Source of the DNA: Luteolibacter rhizosphaerae
Lineage (GTDB): Bacteria; Verrucomicrobiota; Verrucomicrobiia; Verrucomicrobiales; Akkermansiaceae
DNA: 64,000 nt
Direction: 5' to 3'
Assembly: GCF_025950095.1 (NCBI RefSeq)
Contig: NZ_JAPDDR010000010.1
Span: forward strand, 124,001 to 188,000
This document shows positions 35,456 to 44,568 of this stretch, piece by piece. Position 1 is the first letter of the stretch; every line of letters starts with the position of its first letter. The notes beneath the pieces are model-generated. The model saw only the letters and a program-made list of their open reading frames with translations. It ran no database searches and was not told the origin of the DNA. Position numbers and translations under genes: made by a program.

Positions 35456-35791
35456 ATGCATCGCAGACCACCGGAGACCAACTGGCTTGTTGATTTCTCG
35501 AAGCTAGTCGGGTGGTATAAAAGCCACTGCGACCGAGTCCGGGAGCATGAAAAAGGAATTCGGCTCGAAACCCTCGACAATCCGGGCTGGATTCTGAAGA
35601 TCAATTTGGTCGGCACGAATCTCGAGGGATGCGCCATGGCTGAAGTTGCAGAAGGACTCGATGACGGAGATCACCTGCCTTGGATTCATTGCTACATTCG
35701 AGAGAATGAGTTCGTGGGTGCCTGCGATCCGGATCAAGTAGCGCGACTCTTCGCGGTTTTCGAGGACTTCAGGACAGCTTCGCTCTCTTAG
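35456..35791 (+). CDS. Imm53-like immunity protein (orphan)
   Basis: The 111-residue product matches the pattern of the Imm53 family of polymorphic-toxin immunity proteins: L-x-x-WYKSHCDRVREHEKGIR, LETLDNPGWILKINL, VGTNLEG and a C-terminal LFAVFEDFRTASL. Related proteins read WYxxxCDxxWEHxxGIxIxTLDNPGW. Such proteins neutralise a cognate toxin by direct binding in the cytoplasm. No toxin, RHS/YD repeat or secretion gene is visible within the window. ATG at 35456 is 30 bp after pheA. The family call rests on motif recall; no search was possible. Confidence 0.65.
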   Translation: MHRRPPETNWLVDFSKLVGWYKSHCDRVREHEKGIRLETLDNPGWILKINLVGTNLEGCAMAEVAEGLDDGDHLPWIHCYIRENEFVGACDPDQVARLFAVFEDFRTASLS

Positions 35792-35987
35792 CCGATGCTG
35801 GCGAATGCCTCACCTCTTCATGGTGAACGTCAGGCATCGGCAAGGAGACAGGTTATCGCCTCGCAAGGCGGAGGTGAATCGCTTGAGCTCGAGAGCAGCG
35901 GCAGAGACTACTGAAGCGCGGGTGGTGAGGCGCACACCGGCCCGCGGCAAGGAGTCCGCGGTTGAGACGGCATTAACAATCGCTTCA

Positions 35988-36008
35988 TCCGCACACGGCG
36001 TGTGCGGA
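35988..36008 (-). terminator. Perfect 9-bp hairpin directly after hisD
   Basis: TCCGCACAC and GTGTGCGGA pair perfectly around a 3-nt loop, starting one base past the hisD stop on the minus strand. There is no strong T-run. The 35792-35987 stretch next to it holds no gene. Confidence 0.5.
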
Positions 36009-37292
36009 CTACTTCCCCACCCGGATCGCCGTGGACCGTCCGTGGGCATCCAGCCCCTCGATCCGCGCAAACTCCTGCACGACCTCCAGCGACTTCCGCA
36101 CCGCCTTCTTGTCGAGCTTCACAATGCTGGTGCGGCGCTGGAATTGATCCGCGCGCAGGCCGGAGAAGGAACGGCCGCTGCCACCGGTCGGCAGCGTGTG
36201 GCTCGGACCAGCGAGGAAATCTCCCACCGCGACCGGAGAGTCATTGCCCAGATAGATGGCGCCCGCGGTGCGGATCTGCGGCAGCCACTTCTTCTCGTCC
36301 GCGCAGATGAGCGAGACGTGCTCGGAGGCGAAGTCGTTTGAGATCGCCACGGCTTCCGCCATGTTGCGCACGTGCAGGATAAAGGTCCCCTGCTTTAGTA
36401 CCTGTCGGATGTAGTTGCCGCGGGCCAGCGTGAGGAGCTGCTTGTCCATCGCCTTCACCACCTTGCCGATGAGCGCCTTCGAGTCGGTGACGAAACCGAT
36501 CACGCTATCACCGCCGTGCTCCGCTTGGGCGAGCAGGTCCGCCGCGATGTAGTCGGGATTACCGGTCTTGTCCGCGATGATCAGCACCTCGCTCGGTCCC
36601 GGCAGAAGGTCGATCGACACCGCCCCGAAAAGCTGGCGCTTGGCCTCGACCACGAAACGGTTCCCGGGCCCGAAAAGCCGGTCCACCGGACGCACCGTCT
36701 TGGTGCCAAGCGAAAGCGCGGCGATCGCCTGTGCGCCGCCGATCTTGAGAATCTCCGTCACTCCCGCCGCCTTCAGCGCATAGAGCAGCTCGGTATTCAC
36801 CTTGCCATCCGGTCCACAGGGCGTCGCCGCGATGATCTCCGGCACACCGGCCGCCTTGGCGAAGCCGGCGGTCATGAGCGCGGTCGAGACCAGCGGCGCC
36901 TTGCCACCGGGGACATAGATGCCCACGCGGTCGAAGGGCTGGAAGCGCTCCCCCACCCTCGCCCCTTCGGCATTCACCATCGACCAATCCTTGCGCAGGC
37001 CACCCTTCGCAAAGGCCGTGATGTTCTTGAGGCTCGCCGCCACCGCCTTGCGTGTGGAGGCGGCCACCTTCACCGCTGCCAGTTCCTCCGGCGTGACGAA
37101 GAGCTGCTTCTCCTTCAGCTCCACATTGTCAAAGCGCTTGGCATAAGCCACCAGCGCCTTGTCTCCCTGAGCCGCCACGGCGGCGATGATCTCGGCTACC
37201 AGATCGCGTACGTCATGTGTCGGCAGCGCGCGGCGGTTCAGGCGCTTGACGAAGGAGGCGTAGTCGGTGTCGCGGTATCCGAGGATCTTCAT
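36009..37292 (-). CDS. hisD: Histidinol dehydrogenase
   Basis: The 427-residue product is a full-length HisD: DRVGIYVPGGKAPLVSTALM, ILKIGGAQAIAALSLGTKT, FGPGNRFVVEAKRQLFG, DLLPGPSEVLIIADKTGNPD (zinc and NAD site region), DLLAQAEHGGDS with zinc ligands, ASEHVSLIC and GPSHTLPTGGSGRSFSGL. It oxidises L-histidinol to L-histidine in two NAD-dependent steps, using Zn2+. It stands apart from other his genes and follows the cytochrome-oxidase-assembly operon by 10 bp on the same strand. Confidence 0.96.
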   Translation of the reverse strand: MKILGYRDTDYASFVKRLNRRALPTHDVRDLVAEIIAAVAAQGDKALVAYAKRFDNVELKEKQLFVTPEELAAVKVAASTRKAVAASLKNITAFAKGGLRKDWSMVNAEGARVGERFQPFDRVGIYVPGGKAPLVSTALMTAGFAKAAGVPEIIAATPCGPDGKVNTELLYALKAAGVTEILKIGGAQAIAALSLGTKTVRPVDRLFGPGNRFVVEAKRQLFGAVSIDLLPGPSEVLIIADKTGNPDYIAADLLAQAEHGGDSVIGFVTDSKALIGKVVKAMDKQLLTLARGNYIRQVLKQGTFILHVRNMAEAVAISNDFASEHVSLICADEKKWLPQIRTAGAIYLGNDSPVAVGDFLAGPSHTLPTGGSGRSFSGLRADQFQRRTSIVKLDKKAVRKSLEVVQEFARIEGLDAHGRSTAIRVGK

Positions 37293-37302
37293 GGGAAGTA
37301 CG

Positions 37303-37911
37303 TCACTGATAGTAGGGCTTCAGCATCAGGTAGCAGATCGGTCCCGTCACGGCCACGTAGAGCCACATCGGGAAGACCCACTTGGCCAGGCGGCGGTGCG
37401 CGGTGAAGCGGTTGGTCCAGCCGGAGATGAAGGTGAAAAGGATAAAAGGCAAGCTTACCCCGGCGAGCACGATGTGGGTGAGCAGCAGAATCAGATACAC
37501 CGGACGCATGCCGCCCGCCGCCGCCTTCTCCGCCTCATCCACGATCCGGTCGCCGTTCAGGTCCCCGTAGAGCGTCTCTGGCGTGGTGAAGTGATAGGCC
37601 ACGTAGCAGAGCAGGAAGCCGATCGAGAGCGCCATCGCCGCGAAGATCGCGTTGCGATGCAGGCTCACCTTCCCCTGCTTGATCGCCACGATCGCTACCA
37701 CCAACGTGATCGCCACCAGCGAGTTTAGCACCGCATGCACCGGCGGCAGGAAGGTGAAGGACACGCCCTCCGGTAGGGGGATGCTCACCTTCCGCATCAC
37801 GCCGACCAAGGCGAGAACCACGGCGGTCAGCACCCAGGCGACAATACCGAGCTTCTTCGACAAAGCTTCCTGCGGGGCCCGCGAGAGCCACTTCTTCTTC
37901 TCGTTCGTCAT
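37303..37911 (-). CDS. DUF420 membrane protein (CtaM/YozB-like), oxidase assembly
   Basis: The 202-residue product has five hydrophobic helices and conserved histidines (LPPVHAVLNSLVAI, SLHRNAIFAAMALS, LLCYVAYHFTTPETLYGD, ILLLTHIVLAGVSLPFI, AHRRLAKWVFPMWLYVAVTG). This is the DUF420 pattern; Bacillus and Staphylococcus members (CtaM) help mature haem-copper oxidases. A DLNGDRIVDEAEK segment in the second loop looks like an EF-hand calcium site and is an unusual insertion. It is the last gene of the ctaB-SCO-SCO-DUF420 unit. Confidence 0.85.
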   Translation of the reverse strand: MTNEKKKWLSRAPQEALSKKLGIVAWVLTAVVLALVGVMRKVSIPLPEGVSFTFLPPVHAVLNSLVAITLVVAIVAIKQGKVSLHRNAIFAAMALSIGFLLCYVAYHFTTPETLYGDLNGDRIVDEAEKAAAGGMRPVYLILLLTHIVLAGVSLPFILFTFISGWTNRFTAHRRLAKWVFPMWLYVAVTGPICYLMLKPYYQ

Positions 37912-37914
37912 CGC

Positions 37915-38640
37915 TCAGATTCCGGGCGTCTCGTTCTTGTCCAGCTCCTCGTGGATGCGCGTCTCCAGCTCTTTCTTGAGCTTCTCGTAGAGGTGCGGGT
38001 CACGGCGGCGTCCCTCCTCGGACTTCGCGTCGTAGAGCGGCCATTTGCCGAGCACGTTCCATTCCCGGTCCACCAGCGTGATCCCCATGTCGTGGGCATA
38101 GCGTCCGTTCGATTCGCGGTCGGCCTGATCGGTGCGCTCGCGGATCTTGAAGAACTTCAGCTCCTTCTCCAGATAGTCGTGGGTTTCCTGCACGTTCGGA
38201 TGCGTCAGGAACCACCAGTTCTTCGGATCGGCACCGAGCGCCTTGCCATAGGCTTCCAGCTTGTCGTGGGTGTCCGTCTCCGGGTCCACCGAGACACAGA
38301 CCATCTGGAAGTCCGGGTGATCCTTGAATTGCTCGTAGATCCCCTTCAGCTCCACGCCATTCCGCGCCGCGCAGTGCGGGCAGACGGCGAAGAACTCGGA
38401 GACTACCCACACCTTCCCCTTCAGATCGGAAAGCTTCACCTGCTCGCCAGCTTGGTTCACGCCGCTGAAGTCGTTCTGGATTTGAAACAGCGTCGGCTCC
38501 TTCTCGGCCACCACGTTGCTGAAGTCCGGCTGCGGCTGTTCGGGCACTTGCTTGCCCAGATAAACGGCCACGCCGATGATGAGCGCGGACAGCACCGCCA
38601 CTCCACCGTAGATCATTCCGATTTTTCCCCGGTCGGTCAT
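37915..38640 (-). CDS. SCO1/SenC-family redox protein with C-x-x-C motif
   Basis: A single N-terminal anchor (MIYGGVAVLSALIIGVAVYLG) places the thioredoxin domain in the periplasm. The domain has KLSDLKGKVWVVSEFFAVCPHC, MVCVSVDPETDTHDKLEAYG, WWFLTHPNVQETHDYLEKEL and a conserved His in YAHDMGITLVD. SCO proteins bind Cu with two Cys and this His and load CuA in cytochrome oxidase. The spacing here is C-P-H-C instead of C-x-x-x-C, closer to TlpA-type thiol reductases, so copper delivery is less certain. The start codon overlaps the upstream SCO-like gene (ATGA). Confidence 0.85.
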   Translation of the reverse strand: MTDRGKIGMIYGGVAVLSALIIGVAVYLGKQVPEQPQPDFSNVVAEKEPTLFQIQNDFSGVNQAGEQVKLSDLKGKVWVVSEFFAVCPHCAARNGVELKGIYEQFKDHPDFQMVCVSVDPETDTHDKLEAYGKALGADPKNWWFLTHPNVQETHDYLEKELKFFKIRERTDQADRESNGRYAHDMGITLVDREWNVLGKWPLYDAKSEEGRRRDPHLYEKLKKELETRIHEELDKNETPGI

Positions 38641-39407
38641 TGTTTGGTCACGGGTTTCGCCAGCACGTGGTCGATCACGTGAACCAGCAGGTCTTCAAGA
38701 TCCCGCGAGACGCGGGTGGTATCGCCATCCACCGGGTGCTCCTTGCCCCAGGCGGCGGCCGCTTCGAAATCGAACTTCGCGTCGGTGCGGAACCGGTCGC
38801 TCATCTTCACGGTGCCCTTACGGATGTGGCGGTCGCGGTCGATCACCACCACCGCGCCGTCGTAGATCCACTTGCCGTCTTCGCGATGCGGGTAGACTTC
38901 CATCCTCAGGATGTTCTTGAGGAACTTGTGGGTGCTCTCCTCACGGGTAGCGGCGAGCCACCACTTGGGTAAGGTCGCATCGAGCTCCTTCGCATACTCC
39001 GCCAGCTTCTTTGGCGGCTCATTCTCCGGATCCACCGTCAGGCAAACGATGTGGAAGTCTTCCCGATCCGCATACTTCTTTGCGAGCCTCTCCAGCACCG
39101 CCCGTGTGTGCTGCCACCTCTCCGGATCGCTGAATAGCACCGGAGCGATGACATAGACATGTCCCTGCAAGCTTCCCAGATCACCCTCGCTCTCGTCTTG
39201 CCGCCAGACCTTGAGCACTTGGTTCGGATCAAGCCTGCCCTTGAAGGAAGGCGTGTCGTCATTGGCCTGCCGTTCCGCGAGCTTCAGGTAGGCGACGAAG
39301 ATCCCGACCGCGCTGGCGATCATGATCGCGGTCAAAATCAGGGCCGTGTTCCGCAGTTTGCGCGGATCGCGCACGGCGGGTTCGAGATGCTGCACGGGCG
39401 TCCTCAT
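38637..39407 (-). CDS. Cysteine-less SCO-like protein
   Basis: The 256-residue product has a membrane anchor (ALILTAIMIASAVGIFVAYL) and then a thioredoxin-like domain parallel to that of its neighbour: LGSLQGHVYVIAPVLFSDPERW, IVCLTVDPENEPPKKLAEYA, KWWLAATREESTHKFLKNIL and AVVVIDRDRHIRKG. At the active-site position the two Cys are replaced (APVLFSDPER), so neither redox chemistry nor Cys-based Cu binding is possible there. It overlaps the next SCO gene by 4 bp and follows ctaB by 18 bp. A chaperone or structural role beside the active SCO is an inference. Confidence 0.75.
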   Translation of the reverse strand: MRTPVQHLEPAVRDPRKLRNTALILTAIMIASAVGIFVAYLKLAERQANDDTPSFKGRLDPNQVLKVWRQDESEGDLGSLQGHVYVIAPVLFSDPERWQHTRAVLERLAKKYADREDFHIVCLTVDPENEPPKKLAEYAKELDATLPKWWLAATREESTHKFLKNILRMEVYPHREDGKWIYDGAVVVIDRDRHIRKGTVKMSDRFRTDAKFDFEAAAAWGKEHPVDGDTTRVSRDLEDLLVHVIDHVLAKPVTKQ

Positions 39408-39425
39408 GGGGCGGCGGAAACTAGA

Positions 39426-40448
39426 CTAGCGCCACGCGATGGCAAGCAATCCCAGTTCTAGCGGCAGGTAGAGCAGCGTGAAGAGGAAGAGCCGCCGGAA
39501 AGAGGTGCGCAGGCCGTCCCGCATGAAACGTCCCGCGAAGGCCGCCATCATCAGCCCGAAAAGAATCCCGCCACCGAGCGCCGCGTAGCCCGGAATCCCG
39601 GGCGTCCAGCCCGCGAACCACGGCCACAGCGGCAATGCCGCCAGCATCAGCGAGAAGACCGCCGCCAGCAAGCCGCTGCGCCGTCCGCTCACATCGCCAT
39701 TCGACCACATCTGGTAGCCAGCCTCCTCGTATTCCTCGCGGCAGAGCCAGCTGATCGCCACGAAGTGCGGGAGCTGCCACAGGAAAAGCAGTGCGAATAG
39801 GAACCATGCCGCCGCGTCCACCGGCCCTCCTGCCGCCGTCCAGCCGATCATCGGCGGGATCGCCCCCGGAATCGCCCCGACGAGGGTGTTGGTACTACTG
39901 AAGCGCTTCAGCGGGGTGTATATGAAGACGTAGACCGCCACCGTGGCCGCCGCGAGCCAGGCGGGCCACATCCCGACCTTCGCTGCCAGATGGATGATCC
40001 CACCCGCCGAAAGCACCCAGCCCACCCCGAAGGCGAAGAGCGGGTCCATACGCCGCGAAGGCAGCGGACGATTTGCCGTGCGCTTCATCCGCGCGTCCAG
40101 ATCCACCTCCATCACCTGATTGAAAGCGGCCGAGCCGAAAGCCGCCGCCGCTGTCCCGATCAGGGTGTGTGCCAGGATGATGAAATCGAAAGTCCGGCCG
40201 CCTGAACGCGCCGCGAGCAGGAAGCCAAAGAAAGTCGTGATCAACACGAAGACGTTCAGGCGCATCTTGGTGAGCACCAGCAGGTCCTTGCGCAGACCGG
40301 GATCCTCCACCCCCGCTTCAGCGGCGGCGATCTCCTCCGCCAGCGGCTGGGTCTTGGCGGGTGCCGGCACTTGCGCAACCGCGGTTGGCGGAGGCGTCGC
40401 GGCGGCCTCCGTCACCTTCGGTTCTTCTGCAGGCAGGGCATCACTCAT
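39426..40448 (-). CDS. ctaB: Protoheme IX farnesyltransferase
   Basis: Residues 55-340 form the UbiA-type membrane enzyme that makes haem O from haem B and farnesyl diphosphate. It shows TKMRLNVFVLITTFFGFLL, then NQVMEVDLDARMKRTANRPL (Asp-rich prenyl site N-x3-D-x3-D), YTPLKRFSSTNTLVGAIPGA and LPHFVAISWLCREEYEEAGY with the second Asp/Glu-rich region. The first 55 residues are a Pro/Ala/Glu-rich extension not usual for CtaB. It begins an operon with two SCO-like genes and DUF420; the oxidase subunits themselves are not in the window. Confidence 0.93.
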   Translation of the reverse strand: MSDALPAEEPKVTEAAATPPPTAVAQVPAPAKTQPLAEEIAAAEAGVEDPGLRKDLLVLTKMRLNVFVLITTFFGFLLAARSGGRTFDFIILAHTLIGTAAAAFGSAAFNQVMEVDLDARMKRTANRPLPSRRMDPLFAFGVGWVLSAGGIIHLAAKVGMWPAWLAAATVAVYVFIYTPLKRFSSTNTLVGAIPGAIPPMIGWTAAGGPVDAAAWFLFALLFLWQLPHFVAISWLCREEYEEAGYQMWSNGDVSGRRSGLLAAVFSLMLAALPLWPWFAGWTPGIPGYAALGGGILFGLMMAAFAGRFMRDGLRTSFRRLFLFTLLYLPLELGLLAIAWR

Positions 40449-40778
40449 CGGCTGACGCCGGAAAGAGAACCCCGGACGCCCCGCATGGCACGGAAAATAT
40501 CAAGCGCTTGCTTGCTGCCCCTAGATACCACCGCCACTGGACAGCTTTCCTCTTCGAGACTCGATCGGCCCCGGTGCTTTCGGTATCCCTCGCGTTTCCC
40601 TCTCGAATCGGATCGTAGGTCTCCATGTGATCCCCTGCACCGGATGGCCCGGAAAGCCTGCAATTATCAGGCCCGCGTGGCTTTTCGCACGGCAGGATAC
40701 GGTTTACAGCCGTGGTATCCGGGCTATCAATTTGATCCTACCGTTCGAGCCCGATGGCTCCGTTTCCCCGAATGCTGT
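40449..40778. other. 330-bp intergenic region upstream of the hybrid kinase
   Basis: The frame of the kinase stays open through this stretch, but the translation is low in coding character (Arg/Pro-rich, no domain), so it is taken as non-coding. It separates the divergent ctaB and hybrid kinase genes and carries the promoter-like pair at 40703-40730. Nothing else was recognised. Confidence 0.5.
40703..40730 (+). promoter_or_regulatory. Candidate sigma-70 promoter of the hybrid kinase
   Basis: TTTACA and TATCAA are 16 nt apart. Transcription would begin near 40737, giving a leader of about 40 nt before ATG 40779, which supports that start. The same TATCAA -10 form appears upstream of qorB. 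Confidence 0.4.
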
Positions 40779-43700
40779 ATGTGTCCTGACGACTCCTCCC
40801 CCCTTTCATCCATTCCCGCGCCAAGCCGGGAAGATTCGGAGACGCTGGCCTTCTTGAACCGTCTGACCAATGCGATTCTCGGGCTTTCGGATCCGGCTCT
40901 GATCATCGCGCGGGTGGAGCGGATGGTGGGCGAGCACCTGAAGGTGTCACGGGTGCTGGTGGCGGAGGCGATGGGCGATGGCGAGCATGTGAATGTGCAG
41001 CATACCTGGGCCGTGCCCGGCATGCCGGAGGCCAAGGGCATCCATCGCCTCGACGATTACGGCGAAGGCATTCTGAAGGACTACCGGGCAGGCCGCATGC
41101 ATATCCGCCGCAATGCGGATCTGGAGAATCCACCCGGTCGCGAGCTGGAGGCGCTGAGGGCGATCGGAGCCATGGCGGCCATCGATATGCCGGTGCTGGT
41201 GGACGGCGAGTTCCGCGTGCTGGTGGTGGTGCATCAAAATGCCCCGCGTGATTGGACCGAAAATGAGATCGCACTGATGCGACAAGTGGCCGATCGCACT
41301 GCGGCGGAGGTCTTGCGCGCCCGGGCGCTGAAGTCCGCGCAAGAGAGCGAATTCCATTTCCGCCAGATGGCGGATACCATGCCGCAGATCGTCTGGGGCT
41401 CGAAGCCCGACGGCGTGCCGGATTGGTTCAACCAACGCTGGTATGACTACACCGGCCTGCCTCACGGCCACCTCCGCTCGGAGGACTGGCGTGCAGCCTT
41501 TCCGCAAGAAGACCTCATCCCGATGCTGCGCGTGTGGGAAGAAGCGCTCCGCGAAAGTAAACCGCACAGCGTGGAGGCCCGGCTGCGGAGGGCTGAAGAT
41601 GGCATGATGCGCTGGCATCTCGTGCGGGCGAATCCAGTCTTCGATACGAGCGGAAAAGTCGTGCGTTGGTACGGCACGCTCACGGATATCCACGACCGCA
41701 AGGAAGCGGCGGAGCAGACATTGCAGAGCGAGTTCCGCCTGAGCGGCGCACTCCAGATGGCCGCCCTGGGCAGTGTGAATTGGAACCTGAAGGAGAACGT
41801 GGTGGACATGGATACCCGCTGCCGGGCGCTCTTCGACTTCCCTCCTGACAAGGTCCTGCGTGTGGAGGACGTCTTCGACAAAATCGCCCCGGAGGATCGC
41901 GGGCGGGTGGAGACCGCCGCGGCGGCGTCTGCCAAAGAGGGCACCTTGTTAGAGATCGAATACACCGTGCTGGTGGAAGGCCGCGGACCGCGCCTGATCT
42001 CCAGCATCAGCCGCGTGTCGCTGGGCGCCGATGGAACCCCCGAGCACATCTACGGCGTGCTGGGTGATGTGACCGAGCGTCGCCGTGCCGAGGAAAAGCG
42101 CGAGGAGTTCATTCGCATGATCGAGGCCGATCGCGCGAACCTCGCGGCAGTCGTCGAGAAGTCGCCCGCCTTCATCGCGGTGCTGCGCGGACCGGACCAC
42201 ATCCTGGAAGTGGCGAACGAGAAGTACTACGAGCTCATCGGTCGGACTGCACAGACCGGCAGGCCGATCCGCGAGGTGCTTCCGGAAGTGGAAGGCCAAG
42301 GCTTCTTCGAGATGCTCGACGAGGTTTACCGCAGCGGCAAGCCGGTCGACGGCACGGAAGTGCCGGTGACCTTGCAACCGGAAGGAGCTGCAAGCCGCGA
42401 ACACTTCGTGAACTTCGTGTTCCAAGCCCTGCTCGGCCCCGACAAGAAGCCTGCGGGCATGTTCGTCCACGGCGTGGACGTGACCGAACCGGTGAAAGCA
42501 CGTGAAGCCATCGCGAAGAGCGAGCGAGGACGACGCATGGCCCTGGAAGCCGCCCAAGTAGGCGCCTATAACATCAACTTGCTGACCCGCGAGCTAGAGA
42601 CCAACGAGCATTTCCGCCGCCTGATCGGCTGCACCGACCAGGAGGTGACCTATGACAATGCTCTGGCCACAGTGCACCCGGACGATATGGACCGGATCGT
42701 GGCAGCGATCGCCGCAGCGACCCGGCCGGTGGACCCGGAGCCTTATGCCACGGAGTACCGGGTCATTCATCCGGATGGTTCGATTCACTGGATGTCCGCT
42801 CGCGGTGGCGTCACCTTCGAGGATGGCCCCGAAGGTCGCAGGCCGGCCAGCTTCGATGGCACGATGAGCGATATCACCGAGCGCAAGCTCGCCGAGGAGA
42901 GCATGGCATTCCAGCGCCACCAGCTTGAGTTGATCTTCCGGGAATCGCCGGCGGCAATGGCTTTGTGGCGCGGAGAGGACTTCGTCTTTGAGCGCGTGAA
43001 CCCGCACTACCAAGCCTTGTTCGGGAATCGCCGACTGGAAGGTCTCCCCCTGCTGGAGGCGGTGCCCGAGCTAACGGGCCAAGGTTTCGACGCGATGCTG
43101 CGCGACGTCCTGCACACGGGCAAACCCGTTGTGGGCCACGAAGTGCTCGCCCGCTTCGCGCGGACCCCTGACGGGCCGGTGGAGGATTTCTACTTCGACT
43201 TCACTTACCTGCAGGTGCTCGACTCGGATGGCAAGCCGTGGGGCGTTTACGATCACGCCATCGATGTCACCGAGCGTGTGCTTGCTCGACAGGCCTTGGA
43301 GAAGAGCGAGGGACAACTTCGCGAGGCCCTCGCCGAGCGCCAGACGCTTCTCGATGCGGAGCGCGCGGCTCGCAGCGAGGCCGAGATGGCCGGGCGCATG
43401 AAAGACGAGTTCCTGGCCACGCTCTCCCACGAGCTGCGCACGCCTCTCAATGCCATCGTCGGCTGGACCCAGCTCCTACAGATGATGCCGGATCAATCGC
43501 AGCGCCTGAGCGACGGGCTGGCGGTGATCGCGCGGAACGCGAAGGCGCAGACACAGATCATCGAGGACATCCTGGACATGAGCCGCATCGTCAGCGGCAA
43601 GCTGCGACTGGACGTGCAGAAGGTGGACCTCGCCGCTTTGGTCCAGGCGGGCGCAGAGACCGTGCAGACGGCGGCGGATGCCAAGGAGGTGAAGCTGCAA

Positions 43701-44555
43701 GTCATCGTGGATCCCGCGGCAGGCAATATCAGCGGAGATCCGCATCGCTTGCACCAGGTTCTCTGGAATCTTCTTTCGAATGCGGTGAAGTTCACCCCCA
43801 AGGCCGGCAAGGTGCAGGTGACCCTGAAACGCGTGAACAGCAACGTCGAAGTCAGCGTGGCCGACACCGGCGAGGGCATCGCGCCGGAATTCCTGCCGCA
43901 TGTCTTCGATCGCTTCCGGCAGGCGGATTCGAGTAGTACCCGACATCATGGCGGCTTGGGACTCGGCCTCGCGATCGTGAAGCAGATCGTGGAGCTCCAC
44001 GGCGGATCTGTTAGAGCCTTGAGTCCCGGCAAGGGCGAAGGCGCCACCTTCATCGTGAGCCTGCCGATCTCGATCGCGCATGTCGATACGAGCAAGGAGT
44101 CCAGCCAAAGCGAGCACCCGGCCGCGGATGTGGCTGTGCCGCTGGCGACGCTCGATCCCGGACAACTCTCCGGCGTCTCCATCGTGGCGGTGGATGACGA
44201 GCCCGACGCCGTGGCATTCGTGGAGCGGCTATTGGTCGGCTGTGGAGCGGTGGTGCACGCCGCCACCTCGGTGTCGCAGGCCTATGCCTTGGTGCAGACC
44301 CATTCGCCCATGGTGATTGTCAGCGACATCGGCATGCCCGGAGAAGATGGCTATGCCTTCCTGCGCAAGGTGCGCGAGCTGCCGGCAGAGCAAGGCGGAC
44401 GCGCGCGCGCGCTTGCGGTCACCGCCTACGCACGGAGCGTGGATCGAGTGCGTGCCTTGGAGGCGGGCTTCCAGATGCACATCTCCAAACCGGTGGATCC
44501 CGCGGAACTGATCGCATCGGTAGCTGCACTGGCGAACAGCTACAAGAGCAGCTGA
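40779..44555 (+). CDS. Hybrid histidine kinase with GAF, five PAS, HisKA, HATPase and receiver domains
   Basis: From ATG 40779 the 1258-residue protein has, in order: GAF (24-180), PAS (190-305, with FRQMADTMPQIVWGSKPDG), PAS (310-435), PAS (445-580), PAS (585-700), PAS (708-835), HisKA with LATLSHELRTPLNAIVG (phospho-His 884), HATPase (985-1100, NLLSNAVKFTPKAG, DTGEGIAPEF, GGLGLGLAIVK) and a receiver (1135-1250, VDDEPDAVAF, phospho-Asp 1183 in SDIGMPGEDGY). No membrane helix is seen, so it senses an internal signal. The attached receiver may be a phosphate sink or pass phosphate to an unlinked phosphotransfer protein. No response regulator or output gene is adjacent. Confidence 0.92.
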   Translation: MCPDDSSPLSSIPAPSREDSETLAFLNRLTNAILGLSDPALIIARVERMVGEHLKVSRVLVAEAMGDGEHVNVQHTWAVPGMPEAKGIHRLDDYGEGILKDYRAGRMHIRRNADLENPPGRELEALRAIGAMAAIDMPVLVDGEFRVLVVVHQNAPRDWTENEIALMRQVADRTAAEVLRARALKSAQESEFHFRQMADTMPQIVWGSKPDGVPDWFNQRWYDYTGLPHGHLRSEDWRAAFPQEDLIPMLRVWEEALRESKPHSVEARLRRAEDGMMRWHLVRANPVFDTSGKVVRWYGTLTDIHDRKEAAEQTLQSEFRLSGALQMAALGSVNWNLKENVVDMDTRCRALFDFPPDKVLRVEDVFDKIAPEDRGRVETAAAASAKEGTLLEIEYTVLVEGRGPRLISSISRVSLGADGTPEHIYGVLGDVTERRRAEEKREEFIRMIEADRANLAAVVEKSPAFIAVLRGPDHILEVANEKYYELIGRTAQTGRPIREVLPEVEGQGFFEMLDEVYRSGKPVDGTEVPVTLQPEGAASREHFVNFVFQALLGPDKKPAGMFVHGVDVTEPVKAREAIAKSERGRRMALEAAQVGAYNINLLTRELETNEHFRRLIGCTDQEVTYDNALATVHPDDMDRIVAAIAAATRPVDPEPYATEYRVIHPDGSIHWMSARGGVTFEDGPEGRRPASFDGTMSDITERKLAEESMAFQRHQLELIFRESPAAMALWRGEDFVFERVNPHYQALFGNRRLEGLPLLEAVPELTGQGFDAMLRDVLHTGKPVVGHEVLARFARTPDGPVEDFYFDFTYLQVLDSDGKPWGVYDHAIDVTERVLARQALEKSEGQLREALAERQTLLDAERAARSEAEMAGRMKDEFLATLSHELRTPLNAIVGWTQLLQMMPDQSQRLSDGLAVIARNAKAQTQIIEDILDMSRIVSGKLRLDVQKVDLAALVQAGAETVQTAADAKEVKLQVIVDPAAGNISGDPHRLHQVLWNLLSNAVKFTPKAGKVQVTLKRVNSNVEVSVADTGEGIAPEFLPHVFDRFRQADSSSTRHHGGLGLGLAIVKQIVELHGGSVRALSPGKGEGATFIVSLPISIAHVDTSKESSQSEHPAADVAVPLATLDPGQLSGVSIVAVDDEPDAVAFVERLLVGCGAVVHAATSVSQAYALVQTHSPMVIVSDIGMPGEDGYAFLRKVRELPAEQGGRARALAVTAYARSVDRVRALEAGFQMHISKPVDPAELIASVAALANSYKSS

Positions 44556-44568
44556 ACCGTCAGGCCAC

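Noticed and set aside
35792-36008. A toxin gene next to the Imm53-like gene
   Set aside because: Frames in this stretch are short and Arg/Ser-rich, with no conserved motif; only a possible remnant can be imagined.
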